From NCBI GenBank assembly GCA_017626095.1, contig JAGAJL010000014.1, positions 23,685 through 87,684 on the forward strand: a stretch of DNA of 64,000 nt. Direction: 5' to 3'. Position 1 is the first letter of the stretch. Every line of letters begins with the position of its first letter. This document shows, piece after piece, positions 50,601 through 58,945 of this stretch. The translations under genes and the position numbers were made by a program. The stretch comes from Lachnospiraceae bacterium (GTDB lineage: Bacteria > Bacillota > Clostridia > Lachnospirales > Lachnospiraceae). The notes under the pieces were generated by a model that had not been told where the DNA came from, did not search any database, and saw nothing but the letters and a program-made list of their open reading frames with translations.

Positions 50601-51001
50601 TTGCAAAGCTTAAGACGAATAAACCATTAACAGAAACAGATATAGAATGTCTTGAGCAGATTCTTTGGAAAGAAGTTGGTTCCAAGGACGACTATGAAAA
50701 GGAATATGGTCAAAAGCCTTTGGGAGAATTCGTTCGCGAAATAGTAGGACTTGATATGAATGCTGCAAAGGAAGCATTTTCAGAGTTTCTTAATGATACA
50801 AATCTTGACAGCAGGCAGATATATTTTGTGAATCAGATTGTTGAATATATTGTTCACAATGGTATGATGAAGGATTTGTCAGTGTTACAGGAATCACCAT
50901 TCACAGACAAGGGAAGTGTAGTAGAAATATTCACGGACATGACTGTGTGGATGGGAATTAGAAAGGTTATTGATCAGATTAATGCGAATGCGGTAGCGTA
51001 G
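47696..51001 (+). CDS. hsdR: Type I restriction endonuclease subunit HsdR
   Basis: 1101 residues. N-terminal DUF4145-like domain (SVINCRRAMEFAIKWMYSVD), HSDR_N nuclease (EVGYADYVLYDDTHKPLAII, then EAKRTC; D...E-x-K), SF2 helicase (ATGSGKT about 362, VICDEAHRS about 459, VGLTATP, IGRGTRLCP) and a C-terminal helical part. It cuts DNA after ATP-driven translocation. AAGGAGGTTTCCACT precedes the ATG. Full length. Confidence 0.93.
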   Translation: MTNFDFLKQEPKFNSFSDVAIAAEKILKIDIAASVINCRRAMEFAIKWMYSVDKALEMPYQDNLISLMSTEDFHDLVDDALWKRLDLIRKIGNRAAHNGRKIIEDEAILCLQNLFIFMDYVSYCYSDYYEERQYNVNLLTCTGKEPVVVKSSDEDVDLQALIAENKALKEELTAKRAEQQQTYVPKPLDLSEYKTRKIYIDSMLLDAGWTEGKDWINEVELPGMPNKSEVGYADYVLYDDTHKPLAIIEAKRTCVDVAKGRQQAKLYADLLEAKYKRRPVVFLTNGFETRIIDNQYPERKVATIYSKRDLEKLFNLQTMKTSLSHISVDKKIAGRYYQEGAIKAVCDSFDKRNRRKALLVMATGSGKTRTVIALCKVLLDAGWVKNILFLADRNSLVTQAKRNFVNLLPDLSCSNLVEEKDNYTAHCIFSTYQTMMNCIDSVKDDSGKLFTCGHFDLVICDEAHRSIYNKYRDIFNYFDAILVGLTATPKDEIDKNTYGVFDLENGVPTYGYELAQAVKDGYLVDFTTVETKLKFIEEGIVYDELSEEDKAVYEATFEFEDGELPERINSSDLNTWIFNEDTIKQVLNILMKDGLKVDYGQKIGKTIIFAKNHDHAEKILEVFNKQYPELSKNGQSFAKVIDNYMTYAQSAIDEFSDSKKMPQIAISVDMLDTGIDVPEVLNLVFFKKVMSKAKFWQMIGRGTRLCPALMDGEDKSKFYIFDFCGNFEFFRMNQGRPTANMIALQGAIFSLKFEIAYKLQNLEYQIDGLIAYRNKLVEMMTGKVQELNRENFAVRQHLKYVDTYSVSTNYNSISFEDTLMVRQELAPLIQPDGDEASAVRFDALIYAMELALLACKGYGRHKSDLFRKVEGIASVANIPEIQMQSELINKILHTDYVDNAGIDEFEHIRKSLRGLMKYVPKNVLKYVTDFTDEVLSTEWNDSELENDELKNYKAKAEFYVRQHQDNIVIAKLKTNKPLTETDIECLEQILWKEVGSKDDYEKEYGQKPLGEFVREIVGLDMNAAKEAFSEFLNDTNLDSRQIYFVNQIVEYIVHNGMMKDLSVLQESPFTDKGSVVEIFTDMTVWMGIRKVIDQINANAVA

Positions 51002-51013
51002 GGAAGTGGATGA

Positions 51014-53557
51014 ATGGATATTTGGAAGCAATCACAAAAACGAATAAAGCATTTGGAAGTGATAGCGGTAGTTGTTGCTATAGTTGCCTTGTTTTTTGGA
51101 GGAATTTGTGATGTTTTGGTTAGAAAAGGGATAATATTTATTGTTGTTGATAATATTGAAGGTGTTTCACTAACTTTATTACAAATCCAGGGCACAATTA
51201 CTACGTTGACACTGATGATCATTGCTCTTCTCTCTGGAAATGTATCAGAATCTTATATGGGGATTTCAATTAGCCAGTATTATCTCGAAAAAAGACCGTT
51301 TCTGTTAAAGCAATCTCGAGTAATTTTGGCTGAGTTTGTATGTTTATTTATTAGTATATGGGGACATATTTTGGCAACGTACAATCTTGTTATTGCTTTT
51401 TTTATGGTTGCTTTGCTACTAATAGTGATTTCCATTTTTGAAATATATACGATATTTAATGGAAGAAGAAATAGAAGTAATGAAATTGCTCAATATGTTA
51501 TTCATCAGTTACAGAGTGGTAAGGATTATAAAGATGTTATAGTATCATTTATGGAGGATTGGAAACAGATCGCCATAATACAGTCATCTGAAGATTTTGA
51601 TAGATATTTTAAGCTTTTTATGATTGCTATAGAACGGAGTCTGGATGAAGAAGCAAGTACTGAAAATATCAACAGAATAAGTGAGGATATTGCTGTTTAT
51701 CTATTGAGTCATGAAAGCAAAATGGGGCATTTGCGTGGGTTATATCTAATTAATGATTATTACGAGTGCTTGTGGCATTGGATAGAAAAAAATAAAGAAA
51801 AAGCTAAAACTGTTAAAGGTCAGATTCATTTGATTGATAGGTTGGCACATGAGTGGTATCTGGCGATGGATTCGCTTGATGCAGAAACGCTTGAAAAAAA
51901 TATGAAATGGAATATTTTTTCTGAAAGTGTTATAAGGGTATCAACGTGGATAGGTAAACAATCTAATGATGAATTGAGTGAAGTGGCAGTAATCAACAGT
52001 CTTGGAAGAACATTTGGCGGTTATATTGCAAAGCAACATAAAAAAGGAAATATAGTAAATTTAAGTTGGTGGGAGCATTTAATTAATAATAGATTTGGAT
52101 ATGGGGCGTATGGAATACCGGAGGAATTTGCAGATTATTATAGAGAAGCGCTAGCTATAAGGGACTTCAATGTCTGCTATGGGTACTTATTGAATGGTCA
52201 GGCTAATTTAGTGAAAAATTCATTTTTTCTGGATGAGATAGGAAATACATATATTATCGAATATACGGAACAAGTTTTTAAAGCTATGCTGATACATTGT
52301 TTTATGTACTATCTAGGATTTCGAGAGAGTGTGAATTGTATTGATGAAGAACTTCAGAAGGAAGTTGTAGCAATTTTGCGAGATAAACAAGTTGTAAATG
52401 CAATAAATTATTTCTATTATAGAGTTATCGAAGAAAATATTCACTTAACTGAAAGTTTTGAAGATAGGATGGAATCTGTTCTTGAACGATATGAACTATT
52501 TCCAAAGCATTCAAATGGTAAATCGATTATTCTTGAGGATATTGTTAAAGAATATTTCCTGTATGTTGCATTGATTGTAGAGAGAGATTCGTATAAGCGA
52601 GACGCTTTGGGAGAGGTGCTAAATGTAGATAAATATCAATCTTATTTATTTACACCAAAACATCAAATAGTGAGAAAACATTTTGCAGAATTAGGGCAGT
52701 TGTTTGAATATGGAGAACATACTGAAGAAGATAATCTTAAAAAAGCCGATGCTATGATGGCTGTGTTTGATTCAGTAATGAAGGAAAAATATAAGATAAG
52801 TATTATTAATACAGCGGCAGAGAGTCAGAGAGAATTTGAAGAAAAAGGTGTTAAGTCTACTACTGAAGAAGAGATAAAGAAGGTAATACAAGAAAAATTT
52901 GATTTTTTATTTGGAAATATGTCTAAAAATTTAAAAGGAGTAAAAAAATACAAAAAAATTCATGTTTTTCGTTGTACTGATTACACTAGGTGGTTAGGAG
53001 AAGATTTAAGAAAAGCATATTCGGATTATCCATTTGGAAATTTTAGCAATTGGTTAATGCATGAGCTTGAAATAAGCTTTGGCGTTAAGGCTGTTGAGCG
53101 AGATTCAAAATTTGCATCTGATAAAGAATTTAGAGAATTCTTAAAAGAAAAAGGATATAAAGTCCTTATTGGATCACAATATGTATTTGGTTGTGAAAAT
53201 CATGAAGAGTATAGAGAACACTCAGACTTTTTGAGTAAAAATATCTGTGTATTTACACCGACATCTCATGAGGGTATTGCATGTTCTGAAGATGCTTTAT
53301 GTATTAAGCTTGATGATATAAGTGTAAATATTTATTCTCCAAATCTCGATGATGTCGATGTCAAAATAAATGAAAAAACTGGATTGATTTCGTATTCTCC
53401 CACTGCAGACTTATCAATTGATTTTGAAGAATATGAATTAAAAGAATATCTTCATAATGAAAGAAAGGTTGTTGATATTTTCTTTAGTATTACGCTTGGT
53501 GTAAAGAAAGACTTATGTGTTATTCTAACAAGAAATAATAGAGATATTTTTGAATAG
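51014..53557 (+). CDS. Large membrane protein of unknown function downstream of hsdR
   Basis: 847 residues. Four membrane helices in the first 155 residues (VIAVVVAIVALFFGGICDVL; TLTLMIIALLSG; VILAEFVCLFISIWGHILAT; IAFFMVALLLIVISIFEIYT). The other 690 residues are predicted cytosolic and helical, with a possible compact C-terminal domain (YKVLIGSQYVFGCENHEEYR, ICVFTPTSHEGIACSEDALC). No family recognised. Its ATG is 12 bp after the hsdR stop, with GGAAGTGG upstream, so it is in the hsd operon. Context suggests a defence role, perhaps as a membrane effector. Confidence 0.7.
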   Translation: MDIWKQSQKRIKHLEVIAVVVAIVALFFGGICDVLVRKGIIFIVVDNIEGVSLTLLQIQGTITTLTLMIIALLSGNVSESYMGISISQYYLEKRPFLLKQSRVILAEFVCLFISIWGHILATYNLVIAFFMVALLLIVISIFEIYTIFNGRRNRSNEIAQYVIHQLQSGKDYKDVIVSFMEDWKQIAIIQSSEDFDRYFKLFMIAIERSLDEEASTENINRISEDIAVYLLSHESKMGHLRGLYLINDYYECLWHWIEKNKEKAKTVKGQIHLIDRLAHEWYLAMDSLDAETLEKNMKWNIFSESVIRVSTWIGKQSNDELSEVAVINSLGRTFGGYIAKQHKKGNIVNLSWWEHLINNRFGYGAYGIPEEFADYYREALAIRDFNVCYGYLLNGQANLVKNSFFLDEIGNTYIIEYTEQVFKAMLIHCFMYYLGFRESVNCIDEELQKEVVAILRDKQVVNAINYFYYRVIEENIHLTESFEDRMESVLERYELFPKHSNGKSIILEDIVKEYFLYVALIVERDSYKRDALGEVLNVDKYQSYLFTPKHQIVRKHFAELGQLFEYGEHTEEDNLKKADAMMAVFDSVMKEKYKISIINTAAESQREFEEKGVKSTTEEEIKKVIQEKFDFLFGNMSKNLKGVKKYKKIHVFRCTDYTRWLGEDLRKAYSDYPFGNFSNWLMHELEISFGVKAVERDSKFASDKEFREFLKEKGYKVLIGSQYVFGCENHEEYREHSDFLSKNICVFTPTSHEGIACSEDALCIKLDDISVNIYSPNLDDVDVKINEKTGLISYSPTADLSIDFEEYELKEYLHNERKVVDIFFSITLGVKKDLCVILTRNNRDIFE

Positions 53558-53713
53558 TGTGGTAAAGGTGTAAAAGTGAATTTCCTATTATCTGTCTTGT
53601 AAGAGGAATTGTGGAAAGAGTTAATGGGCTACTTCTAATGAATGGTCTACTAAATAAAATAAAACTAAGCTGACAGAAATGGTTTAGAACATGTAAAAAG
53701 GGGAGGAACCAAC

Positions 53714-53914
53714 ATGGACTGGATGGATTTCAACCACGACGGAAAAGTGGATGCAATGGAACAATATATGGGTATGGAATTGCTCTGTGGCAGCAAAGAG
53801 GAGCATGAGGCATTGTTTGGCGATGCCGGCGATTTTGATGACGAAGAGGAAGACGACGATGACTTCGATTCCGATGACTTCGATTCCGACGACTTTGATT
53901 CGGATGACTTCTAA
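53714..53914 (+). CDS. Small EF-hand-like acidic protein
   Basis: 66 residues. DFNHDGKVDAMEQ is a calcium-binding EF-hand-like loop (D-x-N-x-D-G ... E). The second half is an acidic repeat of DFDSDD. Such proteins are frequent in Lachnospiraceae and unstudied. GGGGAGGAACCAAC precedes the ATG. 22 bp before the ArsC-like gene. Confidence 0.7.
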   Translation: MDWMDFNHDGKVDAMEQYMGMELLCGSKEEHEALFGDAGDFDDEEEDDDDFDSDDFDSDDFDSDDF

Positions 53915-53936
53915 GCAGTATTGATGGGAGAACATA

Positions 53937-54278
53937 ATGAACATACAAATTTTCGGCACAAAAAAGTGCAACGATACAAAGAAAGCCCAGCGTTATTTCA
54001 AGGAGCGGGGCATCAAGTTTCAGTTTATTGATTTAAGCGAAAAGGAAATGAGCAAAGGTGAATTCCGTAGCGTCAGCCAGAAAGTAGGCGGTATCAATGC
54101 AATGATTAATGAAAATTGCAAAGATAAGGATGCCCTGGCATTGGTAAAGTATATTTCAGAGGACGAACGGGAAGAGAAACTTTTAGCAAATCAGCAGGTG
54201 CTAAAGACTCCCATTGTGAGGAATGGAAATCAGGCCAGCATTGGATATGCACCGGAGATTTGGAAGAGCTGGAATTGA
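53937..54278 (+). CDS. ArsC/Spx-family protein
   Basis: 113 residues. Thioredoxin-like fold: NIQIFGTKKCNDTKKAQRYF (single N-terminal Cys), FQFIDLSEKEM, and a conserved TPIVRNGN (Arg) near the end. It may be an arsenate reductase-like or Spx-like redox regulator; a CxxC is absent. 21 bp before the macrodomain gene. Confidence 0.8.
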   Translation: MNIQIFGTKKCNDTKKAQRYFKERGIKFQFIDLSEKEMSKGEFRSVSQKVGGINAMINENCKDKDALALVKYISEDEREEKLLANQQVLKTPIVRNGNQASIGYAPEIWKSWN

Positions 54279-54299
54279 TAGATAGAGGGAGGTGCCACG

Positions 54300-55346
54300 A
54301 TGCCCTTTAAGATTGTTCGTAACGACATAACCAGGGTAAAGGCAGATGCGATTGTTAATACAGCGAACCCGGATCCGATTTGTGCCAGTGGCACAGATTT
54401 GGCTATTTATGAAGCAGCAGGGAAGGAACAGCTTCTTGTGGAAAGAGCCGGGATTGGAAAGATCGCAAGAGGAGAAGTGGCTGTTACCGGAGCGTATAAC
54501 CTGGATGCAAAGTACATCATACATACGGTCGGTCCGATATGGGAAGATGGTGAACATCACGAATTTGAAATTTTGGAAAGTTGCTACAGGAAGTCCTTAC
54601 AAAAAGCAGTAGAGTTAAAGTGTGAGAGCATTGCATTTCCGTTAATATCAAGCGGAGTATATGGTTTTCCAAAGGATAAGGCATTGCAGATAGCGGTATC
54701 TGTTTTCAGCAGTTTTCTTTTGGAAAATGATATGCAGATTATTCTTGTGGTGTTTGATAAGAAATCGTTTCAGCTTTCCGCGCAGATTGTCGGAGAGATT
54801 GATTCTTACATAGATGCAAATTATATCAGGGAAAGACGCACAAAAGAATATCCTGTACACAGAAGGTCAGCCGGAACATATAATAATTCCCGGACAAGGA
54901 AATTATTAGAAAGAGAACGATATGAGGAAGAGACTGCCAAATGTTCTTTAGAAGAGCTCGGTATGTTGCCGGCAGATATGTCTTTAGAGGAAGAGTTGGC
55001 CAATGTGGGTGCCTCTTTTCGTGATAAGCTGTTTGAGTTGATAGATGCCGCTCATCTGGATAATAAAGATGTCTGGAAACGGGCAAATCTTGACCGTAAG
55101 CATTTTTCCAAAATTCAATGTGATGTAAATTATCATCCTAAGAAGAAAACGGTAATGGCACTTTGCATTGCCTTGAAGCTGGATTTAGAGCAGTCAAAGG
55201 ATTTGCTTGCAAGAGCAGACTGGGCTTTTAGTCCGAGCAGTAAGGTGGATTTGATTGTGCAGAAAGCAATTATAGATAAGCAGTATGATATCATGCAGCT
55301 GAATTTGACATTGTTTAAGTATACAAATGAGATATTGGGAATATAG
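54300..55346 (+). CDS. Macrodomain protein with C-terminal XRE-like domain
   Basis: 348 residues. Macrodomain (about 1-175): FKIVRNDITRVKADAIVNTA, NPDPICASGTDLAIYEAAGK (GTD-type in place of GVD), GEVAVTGAYNL, and AFPLISSGVYGFPKDKALQI. Macrodomains bind or remove ADP-ribose. The C-terminal 150 residues (FRDKLFELIDAAHLDNKDVW, KRANLDRKHFSKIQCDVNYH, PKKKTVMALCIALKLDLEQS) resemble the partner proteins of the two kinases. An ADP-ribosylglycohydrolase gene follows. Together they suggest ADP-ribose-based signalling or reversal. Confidence 0.82.
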   Translation: MPFKIVRNDITRVKADAIVNTANPDPICASGTDLAIYEAAGKEQLLVERAGIGKIARGEVAVTGAYNLDAKYIIHTVGPIWEDGEHHEFEILESCYRKSLQKAVELKCESIAFPLISSGVYGFPKDKALQIAVSVFSSFLLENDMQIILVVFDKKSFQLSAQIVGEIDSYIDANYIRERRTKEYPVHRRSAGTYNNSRTRKLLERERYEEETAKCSLEELGMLPADMSLEEELANVGASFRDKLFELIDAAHLDNKDVWKRANLDRKHFSKIQCDVNYHPKKKTVMALCIALKLDLEQSKDLLARADWAFSPSSKVDLIVQKAIIDKQYDIMQLNLTLFKYTNEILGI

Positions 55347-55508
55347 TCATATGTAAAAATCGGAAGCGCCAGTACAAAAGTACCGGTGCTTTTTTATATC
55401 GGAAAGTGTCGCCAAACAAGCGACCATTTTATGCGTCCGGCCAGATATACTTTATTTGTAATCAAGAGAAATGCAATACCGGAGCATTTCCGGGGACAGG
55501 AGGCAGTT

Positions 55509-56315
55509 ATGTATGGAGCAATTTTAGGAGATATTATTGGAAATCCATTTGAATTTGACATGGGGGACAAGACAAAAGAATTTGATCTGTTTACCAGAGG
55601 TTGCACATTTACAGACGATTCAGTTATGACAATAGCTGTGGCAGAAGCTTTGCTTGCTGTCGGACCGGATGCAAGTGAAATGCAGATTGAGGAGGCTGTA
55701 GTTGCCGGCATGCGGAATTGGGGCAAAGATTATCCTTACGCAGGATACGGAGGAAGATTTGGTTGCTGGTTGACATCAAGTAATCCTAAGCCATATGGAA
55801 GTTATGGCAATGGTTCCGCTATGCGGGTATCAGCGGCAGGCTGGTTATATCCCACAATCGAGAGAACCAGGGAAGTGGCAAAAGCAACGGCAGCAGTTAC
55901 CCATAATCATCCGGAAGGAATCAAGGGAGCAGTTGCAACAGCAAGTTGTATCTTTCTTGCAAGAAATGGAGCAACCAAGAAAGAAATCAAACAGTATGTT
56001 GAGAAAGAATTTCATTATAATCTTAGTAGGACTTTAGATGAGATCAGGCCGCTATATCATCATGTGGAAAGCTGTCAGCAGACAGTACCGGAAGCAATTA
56101 CAGCATTTTTAGAGGCAGAGAATTTTGAAGATGCAGTGAGGAATGCGGTGTCTCTTGGCGGGGATACAGATACTCTTGCGGCTATCGCCGGAAGTATCGC
56201 GGAGGCATATTTTGGCATACCTGCGTATCTGAAAGCGGAATGCAGAAACAGAATTGATTCGGAAATGCTTCGGATACTTGATACGTTTGATGAAGCATTG
56301 GGAAGAAAACTTTAA
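55509..56315 (+). CDS. ADP-ribosylglycohydrolase family protein
   Basis: 268 residues. ARH fold: YGAILGDIIGNPFEFDMGDK, metal site CTFTDDSVMT, SYGNGSAMRVSAAGWLY, and VSLGGDTDTLAAIAGSIAEA. These enzymes remove ADP-ribose from proteins or small molecules. GGACAGGAGGCAGTT precedes the ATG at 55509; upstream sequence in frame lacks a site. It follows the macrodomain gene (163 bp) and could reverse modification by an ADP-ribosyltransferase; an ART-like gene lies at 20644. Confidence 0.88.
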   Translation: MYGAILGDIIGNPFEFDMGDKTKEFDLFTRGCTFTDDSVMTIAVAEALLAVGPDASEMQIEEAVVAGMRNWGKDYPYAGYGGRFGCWLTSSNPKPYGSYGNGSAMRVSAAGWLYPTIERTREVAKATAAVTHNHPEGIKGAVATASCIFLARNGATKKEIKQYVEKEFHYNLSRTLDEIRPLYHHVESCQQTVPEAITAFLEAENFEDAVRNAVSLGGDTDTLAAIAGSIAEAYFGIPAYLKAECRNRIDSEMLRILDTFDEALGRKL

Positions 56316-56359
56316 AAAATGAGATTTTGAACATTAAAGAATATGGAGGATGAGCAATT

Positions 56360-57025
56360 ATGGAAAGAACAATCAGAGTAACAGGAAAAGGAAAGATATC
56401 CGTAAAACCGGATACCATAAGGCTTCGAATTAGTCTTGAAGACATGTATAGAGAATATGAAAATGCATTAAAACAGTCCGCTGACGGTGTGGAAATACTA
56501 AAGGACGTGCTGGAAAAACTCGGATATGACAGGAAGGAACTCAAAACAGTGTATTTTAACATCAATACAGAATATGAGCGTTATCAGGACGATGACAATT
56601 GCTGGAAGAGTCGGTTTGAGGGATATAAGTATACGCACCGCATGAAATTGGAATTTCCGGCAGATAATCAGAGGTTAGGTAAGGTATTGTATGCACTGGC
56701 GCACTGTCCGATATCACCGGAATTTTCTATTGAGTATACGGTTGCAAATCCGGAAGCTGCAAAAAATGAGCTTCTTGGTGAGGCGGTAAAGGATTCCATG
56801 AAAAAAGCCAATATACTTGCAACGGCAGTAGGCGTGAAGTTGGGGGATATTGCAAATATTGATTATTCATGGGGAGAGGTGGAATTAATTTCAAGACCTT
56901 TGGAGGATTTATCCTTGCGATGCTGCAAGGCAGATGCATGCGAATCGAATTCTTATCTTATGGACATTGAACCGGATGATATTGACGTGACAGATACGGT
57001 AACAGTTGTCTGGAATATTTCTTAA
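56360..57025 (+). CDS. SIMPL-domain (DUF541) protein
   Basis: 221 residues: RTIRVTGKGKISVKPDTIRL, then RISLEDMYREYENALKQSAD, and DVLEKLGYDRKELKTVYFNI. SIMPL domains are found in small proteins of unclear role, sometimes linked to stress or signalling. No signal peptide, so cytosolic here. The last 25 bases are repeated at 58944-58969, which shows that the DNA between was inserted at this gene's 3' end. Confidence 0.85.
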   Translation: MERTIRVTGKGKISVKPDTIRLRISLEDMYREYENALKQSADGVEILKDVLEKLGYDRKELKTVYFNINTEYERYQDDDNCWKSRFEGYKYTHRMKLEFPADNQRLGKVLYALAHCPISPEFSIEYTVANPEAAKNELLGEAVKDSMKKANILATAVGVKLGDIANIDYSWGEVELISRPLEDLSLRCCKADACESNSYLMDIEPDDIDVTDTVTVVWNIS

Positions 57026-57026
57026 T
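57001..57026. repeat. Left 26-bp direct repeat flanking the second nucleotidyltransferase cassette
   Basis: AACAGTTGTCTGGAATATTT plus CTTAAT. The right copy (58944-58969) differs at one base (AACGG for AACAG). The left copy is the real 3' end of the SIMPL gene; both share its stop. Confidence 0.85.
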
Positions 57027-57034
57027 ATCATCTT

Positions 57035-57132
57035 ACAAAGTCTGGACTGAACAGTTAATGCGCGTTGGTATTTCTGATCGGGCAATTGCAGTACAGGCTC
57101 TTGTTGCAATGGGAGTTGAAGTTAAAGAGTAG
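57035..57132 (+). pseudogene. Short protein-coding relic in the inserted cassette
   Basis: The frame KVWTEQLMRVGISDRAIAVQ, then ALVAMGVEVKE and a stop, reads like the end of a protein, but has no start and no family I recognise. Confidence 0.3.
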
Positions 57133-57210
57133 TTTTTTCTTATTACAGAACAGAGAAAAATATAATGGTTAATAGATTGATTTTGTATATAAAACATGTT
57201 ATTTTTTATT

Positions 57211-57231
57211 TGTAACCCAAAATATGTTACA
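57211..57231. promoter_or_regulatory. Candidate operator of nucleotidyltransferase pair 2
   Basis: TGTAACCCAAAATATGTTACA is an inverted GTAAC/GTTAC repeat 18 bp before the ATG. It shares AAAATATGTTACAA with the region upstream of pair 1 (34914-34927). Confidence 0.5.
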
Positions 57232-57248
57232 AATAAAAAGGCGGATTT

Positions 57249-58199
57249 ATGAAAGAATATATTGAAAAGTGTTTAAGACGAACAATTACAATTGAATCAA
57301 ATACAGAACTATTTGAAAAGTTGCCATTGATGTATAAAGGAAACTATAATTTATATTCTGTGTTTCAGGATGGTATAGAGTGGATTATTGCACAGCCCAA
57401 AGTGGAATTGCGTTTGAACAGAATGCGTTATGATCGTAATCAGATAGAGAAAGTATCCGGGTTAAATTGTGCTTTGTTTTTTACAAAGTTGAATTATTAT
57501 TCGAAGGATACAATGATGAATGAAGGGATACCGTTTATTATAGCTGATAAGCAAATGTTTCTACCGTTTTTAGGGATGGTTTTATCAGAAAAAAATGATA
57601 GAAAACTGAAACCCGTTCATACAATTTCATTTTTAACGCAGAAACTTTTATTGTGTGCCCTATATGAAAAATGGCAGGAAATGACTGTGACGAAAATCGC
57701 AGAGCGATTTGGTGTTTCTAAAATGTCTATAAGCAGATGTATGGATGAAATCGAATATCTGGATATAGATATTCTTAATGTTTCAGAGAAAACAAGAAAA
57801 GTATCTGTTAATGAAGAACCAAAGATCTTGTGGGAAAAAATTAAGCCGATTCTTAGAAATCCTGTTATAGCAAGATTTCAGTTAGCTGAGGATATTGAAT
57901 TGAAGAAACGGGCTGGTATTTCGGCTTTGTGTGAATACTCAATGTTGTCTGACAATCATTATCCGACTTATGGGATTACGAAAAAGGAGTTACAGGAGAC
58001 CAATTTGAAATCTTTAAGGCAAATATCCAAAGGGGAAGAAATAGGATGTGAGGTTTTGGAACTGGGATATTTTATAGATTTTCATGATAAACAGGTGCAG
58101 GATCCATTGAGTGTGTTGTTATCAATATCTGAAGAAGATGTACAGGATGAGCGTGTAGAGAGCTGTATAGATGAAATGCTGGAGGATTATGTATGGTGA
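57249..58199 (+). CDS. Winged-helix partner of a nucleotidyltransferase (antitoxin-like), pair 2
   Basis: 316 residues, the same length as its homologue at 34937. Winged helix at about 133-185 (LLLCALYEKWQEMTVTKIAE, RFGVSKMSISRCMDEIEYLD). Both share the FLPF(M/L)G(I/M)VL segment before it. It overlaps the next gene by 7 bp. Likely represses the pair and may neutralise the toxin. Confidence 0.7.
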   Translation: MKEYIEKCLRRTITIESNTELFEKLPLMYKGNYNLYSVFQDGIEWIIAQPKVELRLNRMRYDRNQIEKVSGLNCALFFTKLNYYSKDTMMNEGIPFIIADKQMFLPFLGMVLSEKNDRKLKPVHTISFLTQKLLLCALYEKWQEMTVTKIAERFGVSKMSISRCMDEIEYLDIDILNVSEKTRKVSVNEEPKILWEKIKPILRNPVIARFQLAEDIELKKRAGISALCEYSMLSDNHYPTYGITKKELQETNLKSLRQISKGEEIGCEVLELGYFIDFHDKQVQDPLSVLLSISEEDVQDERVESCIDEMLEDYVW

Positions 58200-58945
58200 A
58201 AGGGTTAGATAGATTTAGAGATTTTTTTGCCGGATTTGAGCAGCAGTATGTGCTGATTGGTGGTGCAGCATGTGATATTTTGTTTTCAAGTAATGAAGGT
58301 CAATTCAGAGCAACAAGGGACCTTGATATGGTGCTGATTGTCGAGGCACTTACTCCGGAATTTGGCAAAAAATTATGGGAGTTTATTGAAATAGGACAAT
58401 ATAGAAATAAAGCTACTAATGAGGGAACACCTCAATTTTATCGATTTGATAAACCGGAAAAAGATGATTATCCCAAAATGATCGAGTTGTTTGCACGAAC
58501 CGATTTCGAATTAAGAGAAATGTCAGGATTGACACCAATACATATTGATGATTCTGTATCAAGTCTTTCAGCAATTCTCTTGAATGATGATTATTATAGG
58601 ATTTTACTCGATGGAAAAATCGTTGTTGATGGGTTATCTGTTTTGCGACTGGAATATATTATTCTTTTCAAGGCAAAGGCATATTTAGATTTAAAAATAA
58701 AAAAAGAAAATGGTGAGAATGTTGATTCTCGCGATATTAAGAAGCATAGAAATGATATCTTGAGAATTGTTGCTGAGTTCTTGTTGGAGCCGGTACATAT
58801 GTTATCAGAAACTGTACTTATGGATGTCAAGGAGTTTATCAGAGGATTGGAAGAAGAACCGTTCGATGATGTTTTGGTACAGAATTATGGATTAGAAAAA
58901 GGAGAACTGGTAGAAAGACTTCGACACATATATGGAATTCTGTAA
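58193..58945 (+). CDS. Nucleotidyltransferase-fold toxin-like protein (AbiEii-like), pair 2
   Basis: 250 residues. LIGGAACDILF (GG), RATRDLDMVLI (D-x-D), then LSAILLNDDYYRILL and a helical C-terminus, matching pair 1 along its whole length (HIDDSVSSLSAILLNDDYY versus HIDDDTSSLSAILLNDDFY). Catalytic residues are kept. The stop lies inside the right direct repeat. Confidence 0.75.
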   Translation: MVKGLDRFRDFFAGFEQQYVLIGGAACDILFSSNEGQFRATRDLDMVLIVEALTPEFGKKLWEFIEIGQYRNKATNEGTPQFYRFDKPEKDDYPKMIELFARTDFELREMSGLTPIHIDDSVSSLSAILLNDDYYRILLDGKIVVDGLSVLRLEYIILFKAKAYLDLKIKKENGENVDSRDIKKHRNDILRIVAEFLLEPVHMLSETVLMDVKEFIRGLEEEPFDDVLVQNYGLEKGELVERLRHIYGIL

